Assembly (NCBI GenBank): GCA_035578175.1
Contig: JAQMRL010000011.1
Span: forward strand, 1,623,501-1,687,500
Direction: 5' to 3'
DNA: 64,000 bases
DNA from: Catonia carolina
Lineage: Eukaryota > Arthropoda > Insecta > Hemiptera > Achilidae
Position numbers and translations under genes: made by a program
The notes under the pieces: model-generated
What the model was told of the DNA's origin: nothing
Databases searched by the model: none
Seen by the model: the letters and a program-made list of their open reading frames with translations, nothing else
Shown: in pieces, positions 35,741 to 46,329 of the stretch
How the letters are laid out: each line of letters begins with the position of its first letter
How positions within the stretch are numbered: the stretch's first letter is position 1

Positions 35741-36565
35741 AAACTGAGAATTCCGGCTGTAGGTAAAGGAACTAGGTGGTTTGTGTTCTTAGACCTCTTG
35801 AACATAAGTTTCAGAACATAAATGCACTATAAAAGAGCAATTTATAACCGACATGTAATTTTTGGAAAGAATTATCTCTATGAAAAATAGCAAATAAGTA
35901 CACCAAAAAGCTCACAAGCAATACGGATTGTGAGCTAAATAGAGGCAACTAGAATCTGTTAACCAGTCCCGCCTAATGAATTTAAAAAGTTTATAATAAT
36001 AATTTTTAAACCCAAAATTAAATCGCTTAATGCATCTGAATGTCTATGACACTTTTGAAATGAAAATTTAGTATCTCTTGTTACAATATTATAACAATTT
36101 CTAAATAAGACGCCAAATTTTCCAAAACTTGAATTACTTGCTGGAGCTTGCAGTTATTACTACAGTCCTAAAATTGGCCAAGAAGATCCCTTAGCCAGAG
36201 TCATTTTAAACGTCTGTGCTAAGTACCCCTGGTATCGCCCAAGTGTATGTTGTTTTGTATGAGAGAGTTGTAATGTAATTCAAATTTGTCGTGCATCGTC
36301 TTGTTATAGTTGTTTCGCGACGTCATTTGAATCAGTCATTTCAGAAAGCACATAAGTAAAACAAATTACATGTTTTTCTTAAGTGTGCATTTAAGGACTA
36401 ACTGAAAGTAAATCCCTACAAAAATCACGCAAATGTGGCTTTCCATATTATAACACTTAGAAAAAGCTTATCCTTAAGGATAAGCCTTATAAATTGCTTC
36501 CTTCTAATTAAAAAATTGAAAAGGATGATCTTTTGAAGCTAAAGTTCTACTTTCTAGTGGAAGAA
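35741..36565. other. Intron sequence, no feature seen
   Basis: AT-rich; no repeat or exon recognised. Confidence 0.45.
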
Positions 36566-36935
36566 GCTGTACAAAATTTCTATGCAAAATTTTTTTTAAG
36601 AGAGATAACTGCTGTTTGTGACTACGATGATGAATGGTAATAGCCTTGAAAATCAACCTAGTAACATATTTGACAAAAAACAACGTAAGTTAGCATTTTA
36701 CTGCAATTTATTTCAAAAAACCAGGTCGAAAATTTAAATTTTTTTTAAACAAATAGCTTATCTTTAAAAAGACAAAAGTATCCATTTTATATTAATCGGG
36801 ACAGCCCTCTGAACAAATTTTATTTTTTAATATTGTTTTTATTGAAACGTAGTAAATTACCAGTTTTTAAAATTTTTCAAAAGTTAGTTTTTTTGACATA
36901 TTTTATGTGTTTTCTAAAGTGACCGATTCTTTTAC
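36566..36935 (+). repeat. Repeat O, copy 2
   Basis: Ordered match to 22812-23285 (see shared blocks there: aacaacgtaagtta, attttact.caatttattt, ggacagccctct). This copy lacks about 100 bp that the other has after its first 80 bp. Like the first copy it directly abuts a minus-strand jockey-like fragment. Confidence 0.65.
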
Positions 36936-36949
36936 GTATGTGATTTGTA

Positions 36950-37165
36950 AGTCTTTGTTCAACATTAAGTTTGTACGTAAAAGGGTAATTGGGTTATCAC
37001 TCGTAGAATCTTGTATTGAATCGCTTTTATAGTACGTTTCATGTGTGAAGGTTTAGCAGATCCCCAAAGTTCAACTCCGTATGTCTAGATTGGTCTTATG
37101 ACTGCCTTGTAGATTGGTATTTTATGTGACATGTCCAATTTTGACTTGAAACTTAAGACCAATTT
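36950..37165 (-). pseudogene. Jockey-like reverse transcriptase fragment
   Basis: The minus strand reads LSFKSKLDMSHKIPIYKAVI, then RPI, a stop in place of Trp, TYGVELWGSAKPSHMKRTIK, and AIQYKILRVITQLPFYV. This is the thumb region of a jockey-type polymerase. It carries one in-frame stop and is truncated on both sides. Confidence 0.75.
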
Positions 37166-37206
37166 TGAAAATTTACTCGGCTTCATTATCCTTAACGTGA
37201 GAAATC

Positions 37207-38130
37207 ACTTAAGTATTTTTAAGTTCTCTTGCCTATATGAATATATAGGAAGGAAGAATGTATCGTTTTCATGTCGATTTTTCGAAAAGGAGTTTTACCG
37301 GATCTACACGTTTTCGGATCCCCGAACCCAAAAAACATGGTTTCAGCGATTGGTCTATGTGTGTGTGAACAAAATATCTCAACAACGGAACATCGTACGA
37401 AGTTGAAACTTGTAACTTAAGTTAGGTACCATTAGAGGACCCGACACGAACATTTTCATTAAAATCGGTCAACCGGAAGTAGTAGTTTATTCGTGTCATT
37501 TTTCACTTTTTTGCAATTTTCTCAAAAACGGCCCACGATTTTTATTAAAAATCGTCTCATTTAGCCTACTACATTTGTTATGCTCTACAAGATAAGGTAG
37601 GCGCCATGTCTGCTGAAATTCTTTGAAAGGCTGTTTTTTAAGACTGCAGCGTTAATATGCATTTTAGCGCAAAAATGTATTTATAAAAATTGTAGATAAT
37701 TAAAAATTCTACAACATTGTTTTGAAACATTTTTTTATAACGCTTTGTTTAACGGTAATTAGCGATTTTCTGTTTTTCTCACGAAAACGTGTAAAAAAAT
37801 TGATTTCTTAAATTTCAGCCGTAGCATGCATTTTACGTCAAAAGTTTATATAATAAAATTTATAGGAAATTAAAAGATATACAACTTTAATTTGCAGCAT
37901 TTTCTACAGAGCCTAGTTTAGCGTGAAAGAGTGATTTTCCGTATTTTAAGCCAAACTGAGGTTGATTTTCATTTTGCGTCTTTCACTCATGATTAAAATT
38001 AGGTTATGTTTATTGAGGTTAGGTTTTTTTTTATTTCTAATTTCTTATTACTAACGTTAGGTTATACCGTTAACTATTTTTATTGGTAAGAGAAAGTTGT
38101 GTGAGTGTTTCGCACCAGATTTTTTTAAAA
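37207..38130 (+). repeat. Repeat H, copy 2 (about 920 bp)
   Basis: Begins ttctcttgcctatatgaata with the short palindrome cctatat/atatagg, and ends with a taagagaaagttgtgtgagt block followed by cgcaccagattttttt. It matches 43639-44610 along its whole length. Non-coding. The left ctcttgcc and the right ggtaagagaa form a short inverted pair, but similarity continues about 30 bp beyond the right one, so a simple TIR structure is not certain. Confidence 0.82.
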
Positions 38131-38579
38131 TTTTGCAACCAGATCTATCTTGGTATTAAAATAAAGCTTTATAGAAAATAAAGAAATAAAAAATCTTAGA
38201 TAGAGAAAATGATGAATTTTGCACAGTTGCGGGATATTTCATTTCGAACAGATCAGTCGGTGGTAATAAATATGTAAAAGACAGGTTAGTAAATAACAAG
38301 TTCCAATAATCACTCTTACACAATATAAAAATTAAAGAAGATATTGAGTAAAAGAATTATTGAAATACCGGTAGCCAAACCCTAAACTATAAATCACATT
38401 TTAAAATTGTTATACGATCAAGTTTTCAAATAATTATGTAACTGTAATATTTAAATATTAAATACCAAATAAATATTTTCTTCAGGCGTTTCTTCATAAT
38501 CAACATTTTGGTGTTCAGTACAATTACTTAAAATTGTACATACGGTTTATTATGTAAGTAATAATATTATTCAACTGAC
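38131..38579. other. 5' part of the intron
   Basis: Intron sequence beginning (minus strand) at 38579 with gtcagt. AT-rich with no further feature. Confidence 0.5.
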
Positions 38580-38712
38580 CTAATAAGGGACAACAAAGCT
38601 TTCTCTGATTCAGACAGCTGTTCCTTATGCGGTGCAGCATTCAGTTCGCATATTAACTTCGGTAGACATGAATTCCTCATGGTAGCTACGAGTTGATTTT
38701 TACTCTTTCGAC
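38580..38712 (-). CDS. Internal coding exon, Cys-containing secreted-type protein
   Basis: On the minus strand a pyrimidine/AT-rich tract and tatag precede the exon, and gtcagt follows it at 38579. The exon has 2+129+2 bases and encodes 43 full codons, including NQLVATMRNSCLPKLICELN and AAPHKEQLSESEKALLSLI. The two Cys lie five residues apart from one another (CLPKLIC). The exon enters in phase 1 and leaves in phase 2. The 31595-31763 exon supplies exactly the missing base, giving one continuous protein. Upstream exons must lie beyond 38712 and were not found in this window. A SINE-A sits about 65 bp upstream of the acceptor, in the next intron. The CELNA.P... LSESE..LL motif is recognisably protein-like, but I cannot name the family. 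Confidence 0.78.
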
Positions 38713-38777
38713 CTATAAACAGAAATAAATAAACATCGATATAAACAAATGTATTTATTATTTTATGCACATAACAT

Positions 38778-39172
38778 TTGCCCATAATGGGCAGGTGGAA
38801 TGCTAAATTAATTGCACTCGATCTATTGGTTCCAGGGCTATAAAAAAATAGTTCTGTTTCTTATCACACAGTCATCCAATTATATGACTGAACTATTTAA
38901 GAACAGAAGAGGTAGAGGTGAAAAATACACTTCAGAGTTATCTCCACTGAAAGTAATGAATTACATTGTACAGCCAGACCCTGTGGTAAATGAAGTGAAG
39001 TTGTCATTTGCACAGTGGAAAATATATGCTTTTCAGAGGGTACGGCATGCTGATAAGCGTACTTTTCCAATCAGTGAGGAAGGCAAAGGTAAACCACCTC
39101 ACTCCTCGTTTTACTTAGTAAAACCTCTACAGTTTCAAACAGCCTTTCAGCTGATGACCTAAACAACAACAA
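38778..39172 (+). mobile_element. SINE-A copy 8
   Basis: Starts ttgcccataatgggcaggtgg and ends ctgatgacctaaacaacaac with extra AAC units. The frame is open and longer than usual (116 codons from 38812), because upstream codons happen to be open too. No clean target duplication. It lies in an intron of the minus-strand gene, antisense to it. Confidence 0.9.
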
Positions 39173-39212
39173 CAACCAACCCCATCGTCCAATGAGATGA
39201 ATATGTATAATT

Positions 39213-39309
39213 GCTGACCATGTGATAAGAAACAGAAATATTTATTTTAGCCCTGCAACGAACAGATTGAGTGTAAATAATTTAATACTCCACCTGTCTG
39301 TTACGGGCA
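39213..39309 (-). mobile_element. SINE-A 5' fragment, inverted beside copy 8
   Basis: About the first 97 bp of a SINE-A in minus orientation (plus strand: gaccatgtgataagaaacag, gccctgcaacgaacagattg, ctccacctgtctgttacggg). Its sub-lineage signature differs from copy 8, so it is an independent insertion that lost its 3' part. Confidence 0.85.
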
Positions 39310-39312
39310 CGT

Positions 39313-39453
39313 TATTCACTCATGAATCAAATTAGGTAATGTTTTTCATTTTACTTTGTTCACTCATGATTAAACATAGGTTATATTTTTCATTAGATAA
39401 AATTGGCAATAGAAAGTCATGGGAATGTTTCACAACAGATTTTTTTGTATCGG
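39313..39453 (+). repeat. Repeat H 3' fragment, partly duplicated
   Basis: Matches the last about 110 bp of repeat H (actcatgattaaa..taggttat, ttggcaatagaaagt, gtttcacaacagattttttt). The block beginning ttcactcatga occurs twice (39313 and 39359). Confidence 0.7.
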
Positions 39454-40094
39454 AGACAAATCATTATGTCAAAGTTAGTATCACGAAATTCTGTGGTTGT
39501 AATAAACCAAAATGCTGTGTCGTTACTGCCATGAAATTACAGAAGGTTGAGTAAATCCACTTTCCACTACCTTGTCCTAGAGAACAAGGCTACAAGGCTA
39601 CGCAGCGTTTTTTGTAGAGTATCCTAGTAGTTGCTAAATTAGTCATTGTGTTTGATGAAAACCTATTTCTTTTATATATAAATATTGAGACTCATTTTTA
39701 CATTCATGTTATTTCAATATACATGCGTTTGATATTAATAATTATTTGGTTTTTAATATGAATTACTAAAATCTTTTGTGGCTACAGCCGGATGGAAAAA
39801 CCAAATTTCTTAATTTTTTATATAAAATGTAATTACAAAGTTTTGAGGATATAAATTTACAAAAGAGCGTTAAGAAAGACTGAAAGTCTTTTTAAATACA
39901 ACAGCTTAATAAACACAATATTACATTATTTCAAGGTAAATATCATTATTACATTTATATTATTACAATCCTTTTATAAAGTAATTTTATGAGATAATTA
40001 AAGAAATCCCATGACGTAAGTAAATCACTTGTATGGGTAAATACTCACATCTCTCCTACCTGATAAAACGATAGGATTACCATTTAAAAATAAT
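39454..40094. other. AT-rich DNA, no feature seen
   Basis: Nothing recognised. Confidence 0.45.
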
Positions 40095-40440
40095 TATAAA
40101 AACCCTAGCTATTATTTATGGAAAAGAAGCATGGATAAAACTATGAAGTTACATGAATGGAAAATTCAGACAGCAGAGATGAGATATTTTGAAGAACAAT
40201 AGGGATGTATTGTAGGATAAAATATAGAATGAAGATTTAAAGTTACAATTGGATATCTACAACTCGAATGAGGCGATAAAAGAATATCGTGATGGTTGGA
40301 GATAGGTCTTTGTAGAATGGTCTGTCAATTAAAGAATACCTCCTTAAGTTATACGGTATGATCCAACAGGGAAGAGACGTTGACAAGCCTAAGAAGAGTT
40401 ATGTACAGATAGATGTATGTCAGTTCGGAACAGGCTTAGA
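40095..40440 (+). pseudogene. RTE/CR1-like LINE reverse transcriptase C-terminal remnant
   Basis: The plus strand shows IIYGKEAWIK, then after frameshifts LHEWKIQTAEMRYFEEQ (about 40150-40200), LQLDIYNSNEAIKEYRDGW (about 40245-40300) and a basic, Cys-poor end. The order matches the LINE remnants at 11.2-11.9 and 58.3-58.8 kb. It continues into the purine tract that follows. Confidence 0.68.
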
Positions 40441-40806
40441 CGAAGGAGGAGAAAGAGGAAGAGAAGGAGGTGAAAAAGTTAGGGGAAGAGGAGAAGATAA
40501 AAAAGGAGAAATAAGAGGAGGGGAAGGAAAAGGAGGAAAAGGAAAAAGATGAAAAGGAAGAAGTAAAATGATGAGCATGAAGAGGAGATGGAAGAAGAAG
40601 AGCTATAGGAAGAGAAAGGGAAGAAAATTATAGGAAGGAAGCGGCAAAATGAGGATAAGAAAATGATAAGAGGAGATGGGAGAAGGAAAGGAGCTATAGG
40701 AAGAGGAGAAGAGGAGAATGGGAAGAGAAGTGGAGGAGGAGGAGGAGGAGGAAGATGAGGAGAAGAAAGAGGAGGATGAAGACAAGGAGGAGGAGGAGGA
40801 GGAGAA
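40432..40806 (+). repeat. Polypurine (GGA/GAA)n tract
   Basis: About 370 bp almost free of C and T on the plus strand, with imperfect GGA, GAA and AAG units and a purer (GGA)n at about 40733-40803. It begins where the LINE remnant's coding homology ends, so it is probably an expanded microsatellite tail of that LINE. The long frames here are artefacts of composition. Confidence 0.9.
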
Positions 40807-41795
40807 CTATTTATAGAGCTTACTTTCTATTTGTATTTATCTTAGTATAATACTTTAGTCATTTTATAATATTTTAGTTATTTTATATTTATTTTTATTT
40901 ACATTATAAATAAATTTGATTGAAAAATAATTCCGCATAATCTTTTGAATCGGATTATCTGGTACCGTACTAAAAATTTCTTTCAAAAACCCTACGATGA
41001 ATTCTTCTGAAATTCTGTTTTAATAAATTTATCTCTAGGTTTCCCGGTTAGAAAATCAATTTAAAACGTTCCAATCAATTACCTTCAGGATTTAGTTAAA
41101 AAGTAAGACATTTTTTAGCCCCACTAGGGGTTTTAAATAATATTCCACAATGACATACTGACCTTTCAAGAAGTAATATTGTAATTCAATATACGTATTA
41201 ATTTTTATGGTTTTCAAAAGCTTTTCCTACGCAAAATATCAGAAGACATTTATTATCGATGTCAAATCTAAATCTTTCTGAATCTTCAAATCTGTTAGAA
41301 ATTATTTTACAGTTAAAAATATATGAAATCACACATATACGAGTATTAAGTTTCTTTAAATAATTTAAACAGAATATTTTAAAATTTTACAGAAAAAGTT
41401 AATCGTATTATAGTAAAACATGTTCTGTACAAGGTTATTTCCTTGTATCTTTTGTACGGAATTATCAGATAATTTTTGTTGCGAAATACTTCCACGAAAA
41501 AATTCAAAATTTATTATTGCATTACTTCCGTCTGACCTTGCATATACAAAGTGTTAGAGGGGTGAAACTAGACTAAAACTTTCTTTTTAAATTTCAGTGC
41601 ATCTTATTACTAAATATACCTACGTAAGTATCCTTTAAAAAAAGTTTTCTTAACGGTTTTATTTTAATTTTTACAACCTGTGACTACTACCAGTGTAATA
41701 AACAATCAGCAGTCGCCGGACTGACCGCCCGAAGTGACTACTTAATTAATTAAATAATAAAATTAAATAAAAAAGGCTTTTTAAATAAATTTATG
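40807..41795. other. AT-rich DNA, no feature seen
   Basis: Nothing recognised apart from a small GC-richer patch near 41715-41745. Confidence 0.45.
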
Positions 41796-41804
41796 GTAAT
41801 TATT

Positions 41805-41960
41805 TCCATGGTGACTGTTGATAGCCGAGCGTGACGGACGGCAAACCAAAGATTTTTCTCGCGCAAAAACACAGTCCAGGTGCTCTATCCATTGACTGTT
41901 CAACTTCTACTCTCCGTGAAAGTCATAGAATCCTGTAATCTCTATTTAATTCGGTTCAAT
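41805..41960. other. CpG-rich segment of unknown nature
   Basis: Contains tagccgagcgtgacggac, an A-box-like start (TAGCCGAGCG) with Leu/Ser tRNA flavour, then tctcgcgc and ggtgctctatccattgac. No B box or full cloverleaf was found. It could be a decayed SINE head or a small CpG-rich regulatory patch. Confidence 0.35.
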
Positions 41961-42067
41961 ACATTTTTCATTTATTTTTGTTTATTTATGAAAACTGTTT
42001 ACCACAAAAAAAATTATTTCATCTTCTTTTCTGCGTAAAATATTTTTCGCTCTACACTATCCTTTTC

Positions 42068-42232
42068 AGACCGCCTTCATGGACCACCGGTTAGCGTGCT
42101 AATTTGCAAAGTAGAAGGTATCGATTCGATTCCACGTTAGGGCTGGAAATTTATCACACGTTTAAACCTACCGTTCCTTAACCTAAAATAGCCGCTAATG
42201 GTGAAGATATTAATGAGATTTTAAATAAACGA
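42068..42232 (+). mobile_element. SINE-F copy (tRNA-derived)
   Basis: The head gaccgccttcatggaccacc is followed by ggttagcgtgct, the B-box-like gattcgattcca (about 42122), then agggctggaaatttatcaca, the body cctaccgttccttaacc, and the end gagattttaaataaac. Well preserved. Confidence 0.88.
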
Positions 42233-43637
42233 ACACCATTCTAGTTTTTCATGTCAATTCCGATTTCGTGGTTTATGATTCGTGATGTCATGAAGATTCT
42301 TCATGAATCCAATTTTTCTCCCTTTAGTTTACAACATATTTTTAATCTCGAAATTTCTTTAATTCACACATTTTTAAAAACAATACTTATTCCAATTACT
42401 GAATCTTTAGTGCTTTTCGCCACAAAACTGTCATTTCTGTTCTTATAACAGAGCAACCGAGTAAAACATTTCTAATGCACATGCGCCAACTGAAGACTGG
42501 GGAAGTGTTTCCCCTCTAATTGCCTCTTTGTGATAAAGCAGCGTCAGCGATTATTAACAGCTGGACCGACAGTAGGGGAATAGTATCGATTCACAGGAGT
42601 GGGAGAGGCGAAAACAGTACAAACAGAGCAAATACGCCTTCAAGGTTTTTTAAATTGTAAAATAACAGTTAGTTAAACAATGTAACAATTATATAAAAAG
42701 GTAGAACATCTCAGGTGGATTAGTTAATATTTGGGTCAACTATAAAGATCAATTTTTGGAGAGGGTTAAAAAATTATATAATTTTTAATACTGTTAATTT
42801 ATGTAATTCCATAATCACTAATGATCTTTATTCAACCGACTACGTATTTAAAAACAAGAAAAGTAAACAAACCCATATTATTACAGTTGATAAAAAACGC
42901 GGGTAAGTAACCGAGCATACACCAAAAAACATACCCATCAAATAACCGCCTAACTAACTAACAATAATTAAAAAAATCACCCCTTTAACATTATATACGA
43001 TTCGTTACAGAGATAATAATCATAAGATCCCAAGCAATTTTTAAACGGGAAATGCAAGACAACCGTGAACGCAATGATGAACGAATCTAGCGGAGAATAT
43101 TGAAATTAAACCGTCATGAATGGGTTGCCTTTAAATCATTAATCATTATTAAGTTAACAAAACAATATTAATTTTTTTTAAACAATTTATAATAGTATAC
43201 TTAAATAACATGCAACGTTAACAAGGTATGTCATTTAATATGCATACATAATTACGTCACTTCACAATAGGTATTATTAAATAATAAAAATAGAAATCAT
43301 TGTTTCATTTATAATCATCAAACAAACGTTTCAAAGATAAGTCATCAATAAAGATTATAACTAAAATACATTCTATTTTTAGTTTAAGATTATATTTAAA
43401 TGCGATTTCTATTTTACTTTTTTAAATAACTTATGCATCATTAATTAAAATTCATTGTTAATCATTTTTATCCTTGAAAGAAACGGATTAGTTTACTTGT
43501 TTTACATCAAATTAAAATTCAAGTTAATAACCATTAGCTTCACATTTAGAAATTGTTATATTATTTTAATAACAGATACTAAATTTCAATTAAAAGTGTC
43601 AAAAAAAAGTTAATAACCAATTAGTATGTTAATTTTT
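42233..43637. other. AT-rich DNA with one GC-richer patch
   Basis: The patch at 42478-42640 (gcgccaactgaag, ggaccgacagtagggg, ggagtgggagaggcg) has no frame, exon signal or repeat match. The remainder is very AT-rich. Confidence 0.4.
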
Positions 43638-44610
43638 ACTTTCTCTTGCCTATATGAATATATAGGAAGGAAAGTATTGTTTTCATGTCGATTTTTCGAA
43701 ATCGAGTTTTCACCGGATCTATACGTTTTCAGACCCCCTGAACCCAAAAAACATGTTTTTAGCGATTGGTCTGTGTGTGTGTCTGTGTGTCTGTGTGTCT
43801 GTGTGTCTGTGTGTGTGTGTGTGAACAGAATATCTCAAGAACGGAACATCGTACGAACTTGAAACATGAAACTTAAGTTACATACCACTACCGGACGCGA
43901 CACGAACATTTTCATCAAAATCGGTCAACCGGAAGTAGTAGTTTATTCGTATAATTTTTCAGTTTTTTGCGATTTTCTCAAAAACTAGTCCTACGATTTT
44001 TTTTAAAATCGCCTATTTTACTCAATTTTTTATTCTCTACAAGATAGGGTAGGCGCCATGTTTGCTGAAATTCTCGGTGAGGCTGTTTTCACGTAAAAAC
44101 GTTGTTTTTTTAAGATTACGGCTTTAATATAAATTTTAGCGCAAAAACTTATATAATAAAAGTTGTAGAGAATTTAAAAACCTACAACTTTTGTTTCAAA
44201 CATTTTTTTGTATAACGCTTAGTTTAGCGGTAATTTGCGATTTTCTGTTTTTTTTCTCACGAAAACGTGAGAAAAATCGATTTTTTTAACATTTCGGTCT
44301 TAGTATGCATTTTACGACAAAAGTGTATATAATAAAAGTTATAGAAAATTAAAAGATCTACAACTTTTGTTTAGAGCATTTTTCTCTACAGAGCCTAGTT
44401 TAGCGTGAAAGCGTGATTTTCCGTATTTTTAAGCCAAACTGAGTTCGATTGTCATTTTACGTCATTCACTCGTGATTAAAATAAAGTTATGTTTCTGTGG
44501 TTAGTTTTTGTTTATTTCTAATATTTTATTAATAATGTTAGGTTTATTATTAATTATTTGCATTGGCAAGAGAAAGTTGTGTGAGTGTTTCACACCAGAT
44601 TTTTTTATTT
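43638..44610 (+). repeat. Repeat H, copy 3 (about 970 bp), with GT microsatellite
   Basis: Full-length relative of 37207-38130, starting ctttctcttgcctatatgaa and ending gagtgtttcacaccagattt. It carries a (GTGTGTCT)n/(GT)n microsatellite at about 43768-43821, where the other copies have only a short GT run. The end block gtgtga-gtgtt-tcacac is a perfect small hairpin 10 bp from the T-rich terminus. Confidence 0.85.
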
Positions 44611-44867
44611 TGATTTGTTTTCATTTTTACTTTCAAGTATTTATTTATGTAATAGATTCCCTTTCAGTGCCGAAACAATACTGAAAAGTTTGATCTAAAG
44701 CAATTTAATTTGAATAAGGGTGTATAAAAAGTGCCAGCCCTTATTTCGAAAACTTGCAGGCGTAAGTCTGCCATTGCCAAACAAAATTTTAACGTTACAG
44801 AAAAATAAAATTTCCTGTTAAAAATTAATTTTTATTATGTTCATAAAAAAGAAATCGTAACACTAAA
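44611..44867. other. AT-rich DNA, no feature seen
   Basis: Nothing recognised. Confidence 0.4.
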
Positions 44868-45264
44868 AATATTCAAAATAGTCTTTTAGTTTTTTTAAAG
44901 TCGCATCGACAGCTTGGTCATTAGCAACTTCTGTGGGTTTTGGTACCTTAACGGTGGTTTTAACGTGTTAAAATTTTCAGACCCTAGCCGGGAATCGAAC
45001 CCAGGATCTTTCGCTTTGCAGGCTAGCGCACAAGTCACTACGCCCCGGAGGCGGTTTCAAAATACATTATTCCATTAATTTTTATTAAAAAGTTTTTTTT
45101 TTGTAAATGGTTATCCGGTTTTAAATGGTTTTATCCGGTCGTCCGGTTATCCGGACGTTAGCACCTTACGCATACTTAGAGTGGACGTCCGTTAAACCGG
45201 TTGTTGTGACGTCGTAAAATATATCGACGTTCTGTTTTCCGGACGTTGGTTCTGAAAGGGTTAA
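44868..45264 (-). repeat. Repeat K, copy 2, carrying a SINE-F insertion
   Basis: Composite matching 9690-10018. The embedded SINE-F is flanked by ttcaaaata on the right (about 45056) and a near match on the left (about 44874). The K part to the right has extra ccgg units (tccggtcgtccggttatccg) and ends gaaagggttaata. Confidence 0.75.
44885..45054 (-). mobile_element. SINE-F copy (tRNA-derived)
   Basis: Minus-strand element with the B box ggttcgattcccgg (plus complement at about 44990-45003), the flanking agatcct and agggtctg blocks, and the 3' gcgacttta end. One of the best preserved copies. Confidence 0.88.
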
Positions 45265-45360
45265 TATAATATTGCAATGGAGTAAAATTTTGTTTATACG
45301 AATTTCTTCACATTCCCAAACTCCTTGAAGGCAAAAAACTTGTTACCTTTGTATTCATGT

Positions 45361-45399
45361 GTTTTATTCGTTCTACATTTGTGTTTTATTCGTTCTAGA
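45361..45399 (+). repeat. Short tandem duplication
   Basis: The block tgttttattcgttcta occurs twice back to back with a small spacer (about 45360 and 45381). Confidence 0.75.
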
Positions 45400-45498
45400 G
45401 AAAAACCTTTAAAACTGATTGGGCTGAAGTTTGAAAAGAAACGCATCCTCAACTAACCGAACAGATGTTTTTAGGAAGCCGTAAATCTATGAGTGGGG

Positions 45499-45960
45499 TT
45501 TTTCTGTTATTCCCCCCCCCCCACCTAAGCATAATTTTTCACATTTTGTGGATATTTCGTATGTAGGTATTATTACAGTATTTTTAACTATAAAAACGGG
45601 AAAAATATTTAAACAAATCAAATATTAATATTTTTTCAAGTTAACGTTAAAGTTTTTCCTTTTTCAAGTTAACCTTAAACTATTTATTGACAATTATCAA
45701 ATTATTTAATAAAATATAATTTAATTAATTAATTTAATGATGTCATGTACTCAATGAGTTCATATTTAATTATTACAGTAACAATATTGAGAAAAAGCAA
45801 TGTATTTACCCTACCTGTATTTAACCTTAACTTGAAGAATACTGGTGTAGGATTTTTTTAAATATTTTCCTGTTTTTATCGTTAAAAATACTTTACTGTA
45901 GCACACGAAATATTCACAAAATGTGAAAAATCATGCTGGGGAGGGGAATAACAGAAAAGA
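45499..45960. mobile_element. Foldback element L, copy 1
   Basis: The left arm (about 45499-45685) and right arm (about 45800-45960) are inverted copies: ttctgttattcccc ends, then agcataatttttcacatttt, tttcgta or its variant, tatttttaac.ataaaaac.gg and cttcaagttaa.gttaaa. The left end has a C homopolymer (45511-45522). The centre is AT-rich and non-coding. Confidence 0.82.
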
Positions 45961-46012
45961 CCGGAGGGGAATAACAGAAAAGAGACTATAAGTGTTTTAA
46001 AAGAAAACAATT

Positions 46013-46327
46013 TTGGTCTTTTCTATTCCCCACCTATAGCATAATTTTTCACATTTTGTGGTTATTTCGTACGTAATCTTACAATATTTTTAACGAAAAT
46101 AATACTTAAAAAATTCTACACCAATATTCTTCAAGTTAAGGTTAAAAAAATAGAATAAAATTTATTATACCTACTTACATAAATTTATAATTTTTTTTAA
46201 CGTATTTAACTTACAAAATATTGATGTAGGATTTTTTGTTAATATTTTTCCCGTTTTTATTGTTCAAAATACTGTAAGATCACATCCGAAATATCCACCA
46301 CGTAATGTGACAAATTATGTGTTATGT
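46013..46327. mobile_element. Foldback element L, copy 2
   Basis: A second inverted pair with the same arm sequence (left about 46013-46147, right about 46196-46327), about 50 bp after copy 1. A duplicated ggggaataacagaaaagac occurs between the two (45953 and 45966), so the pair looks like tandem or nested copies of one family. Confidence 0.8.
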
Positions 46328-46329
46328 AT

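Noticed and set aside
40358..40785. Gly/Glu/Arg-rich plus frame and poly-Ser minus frame
   Set aside because: Both are products of the polypurine microsatellite, not genes.
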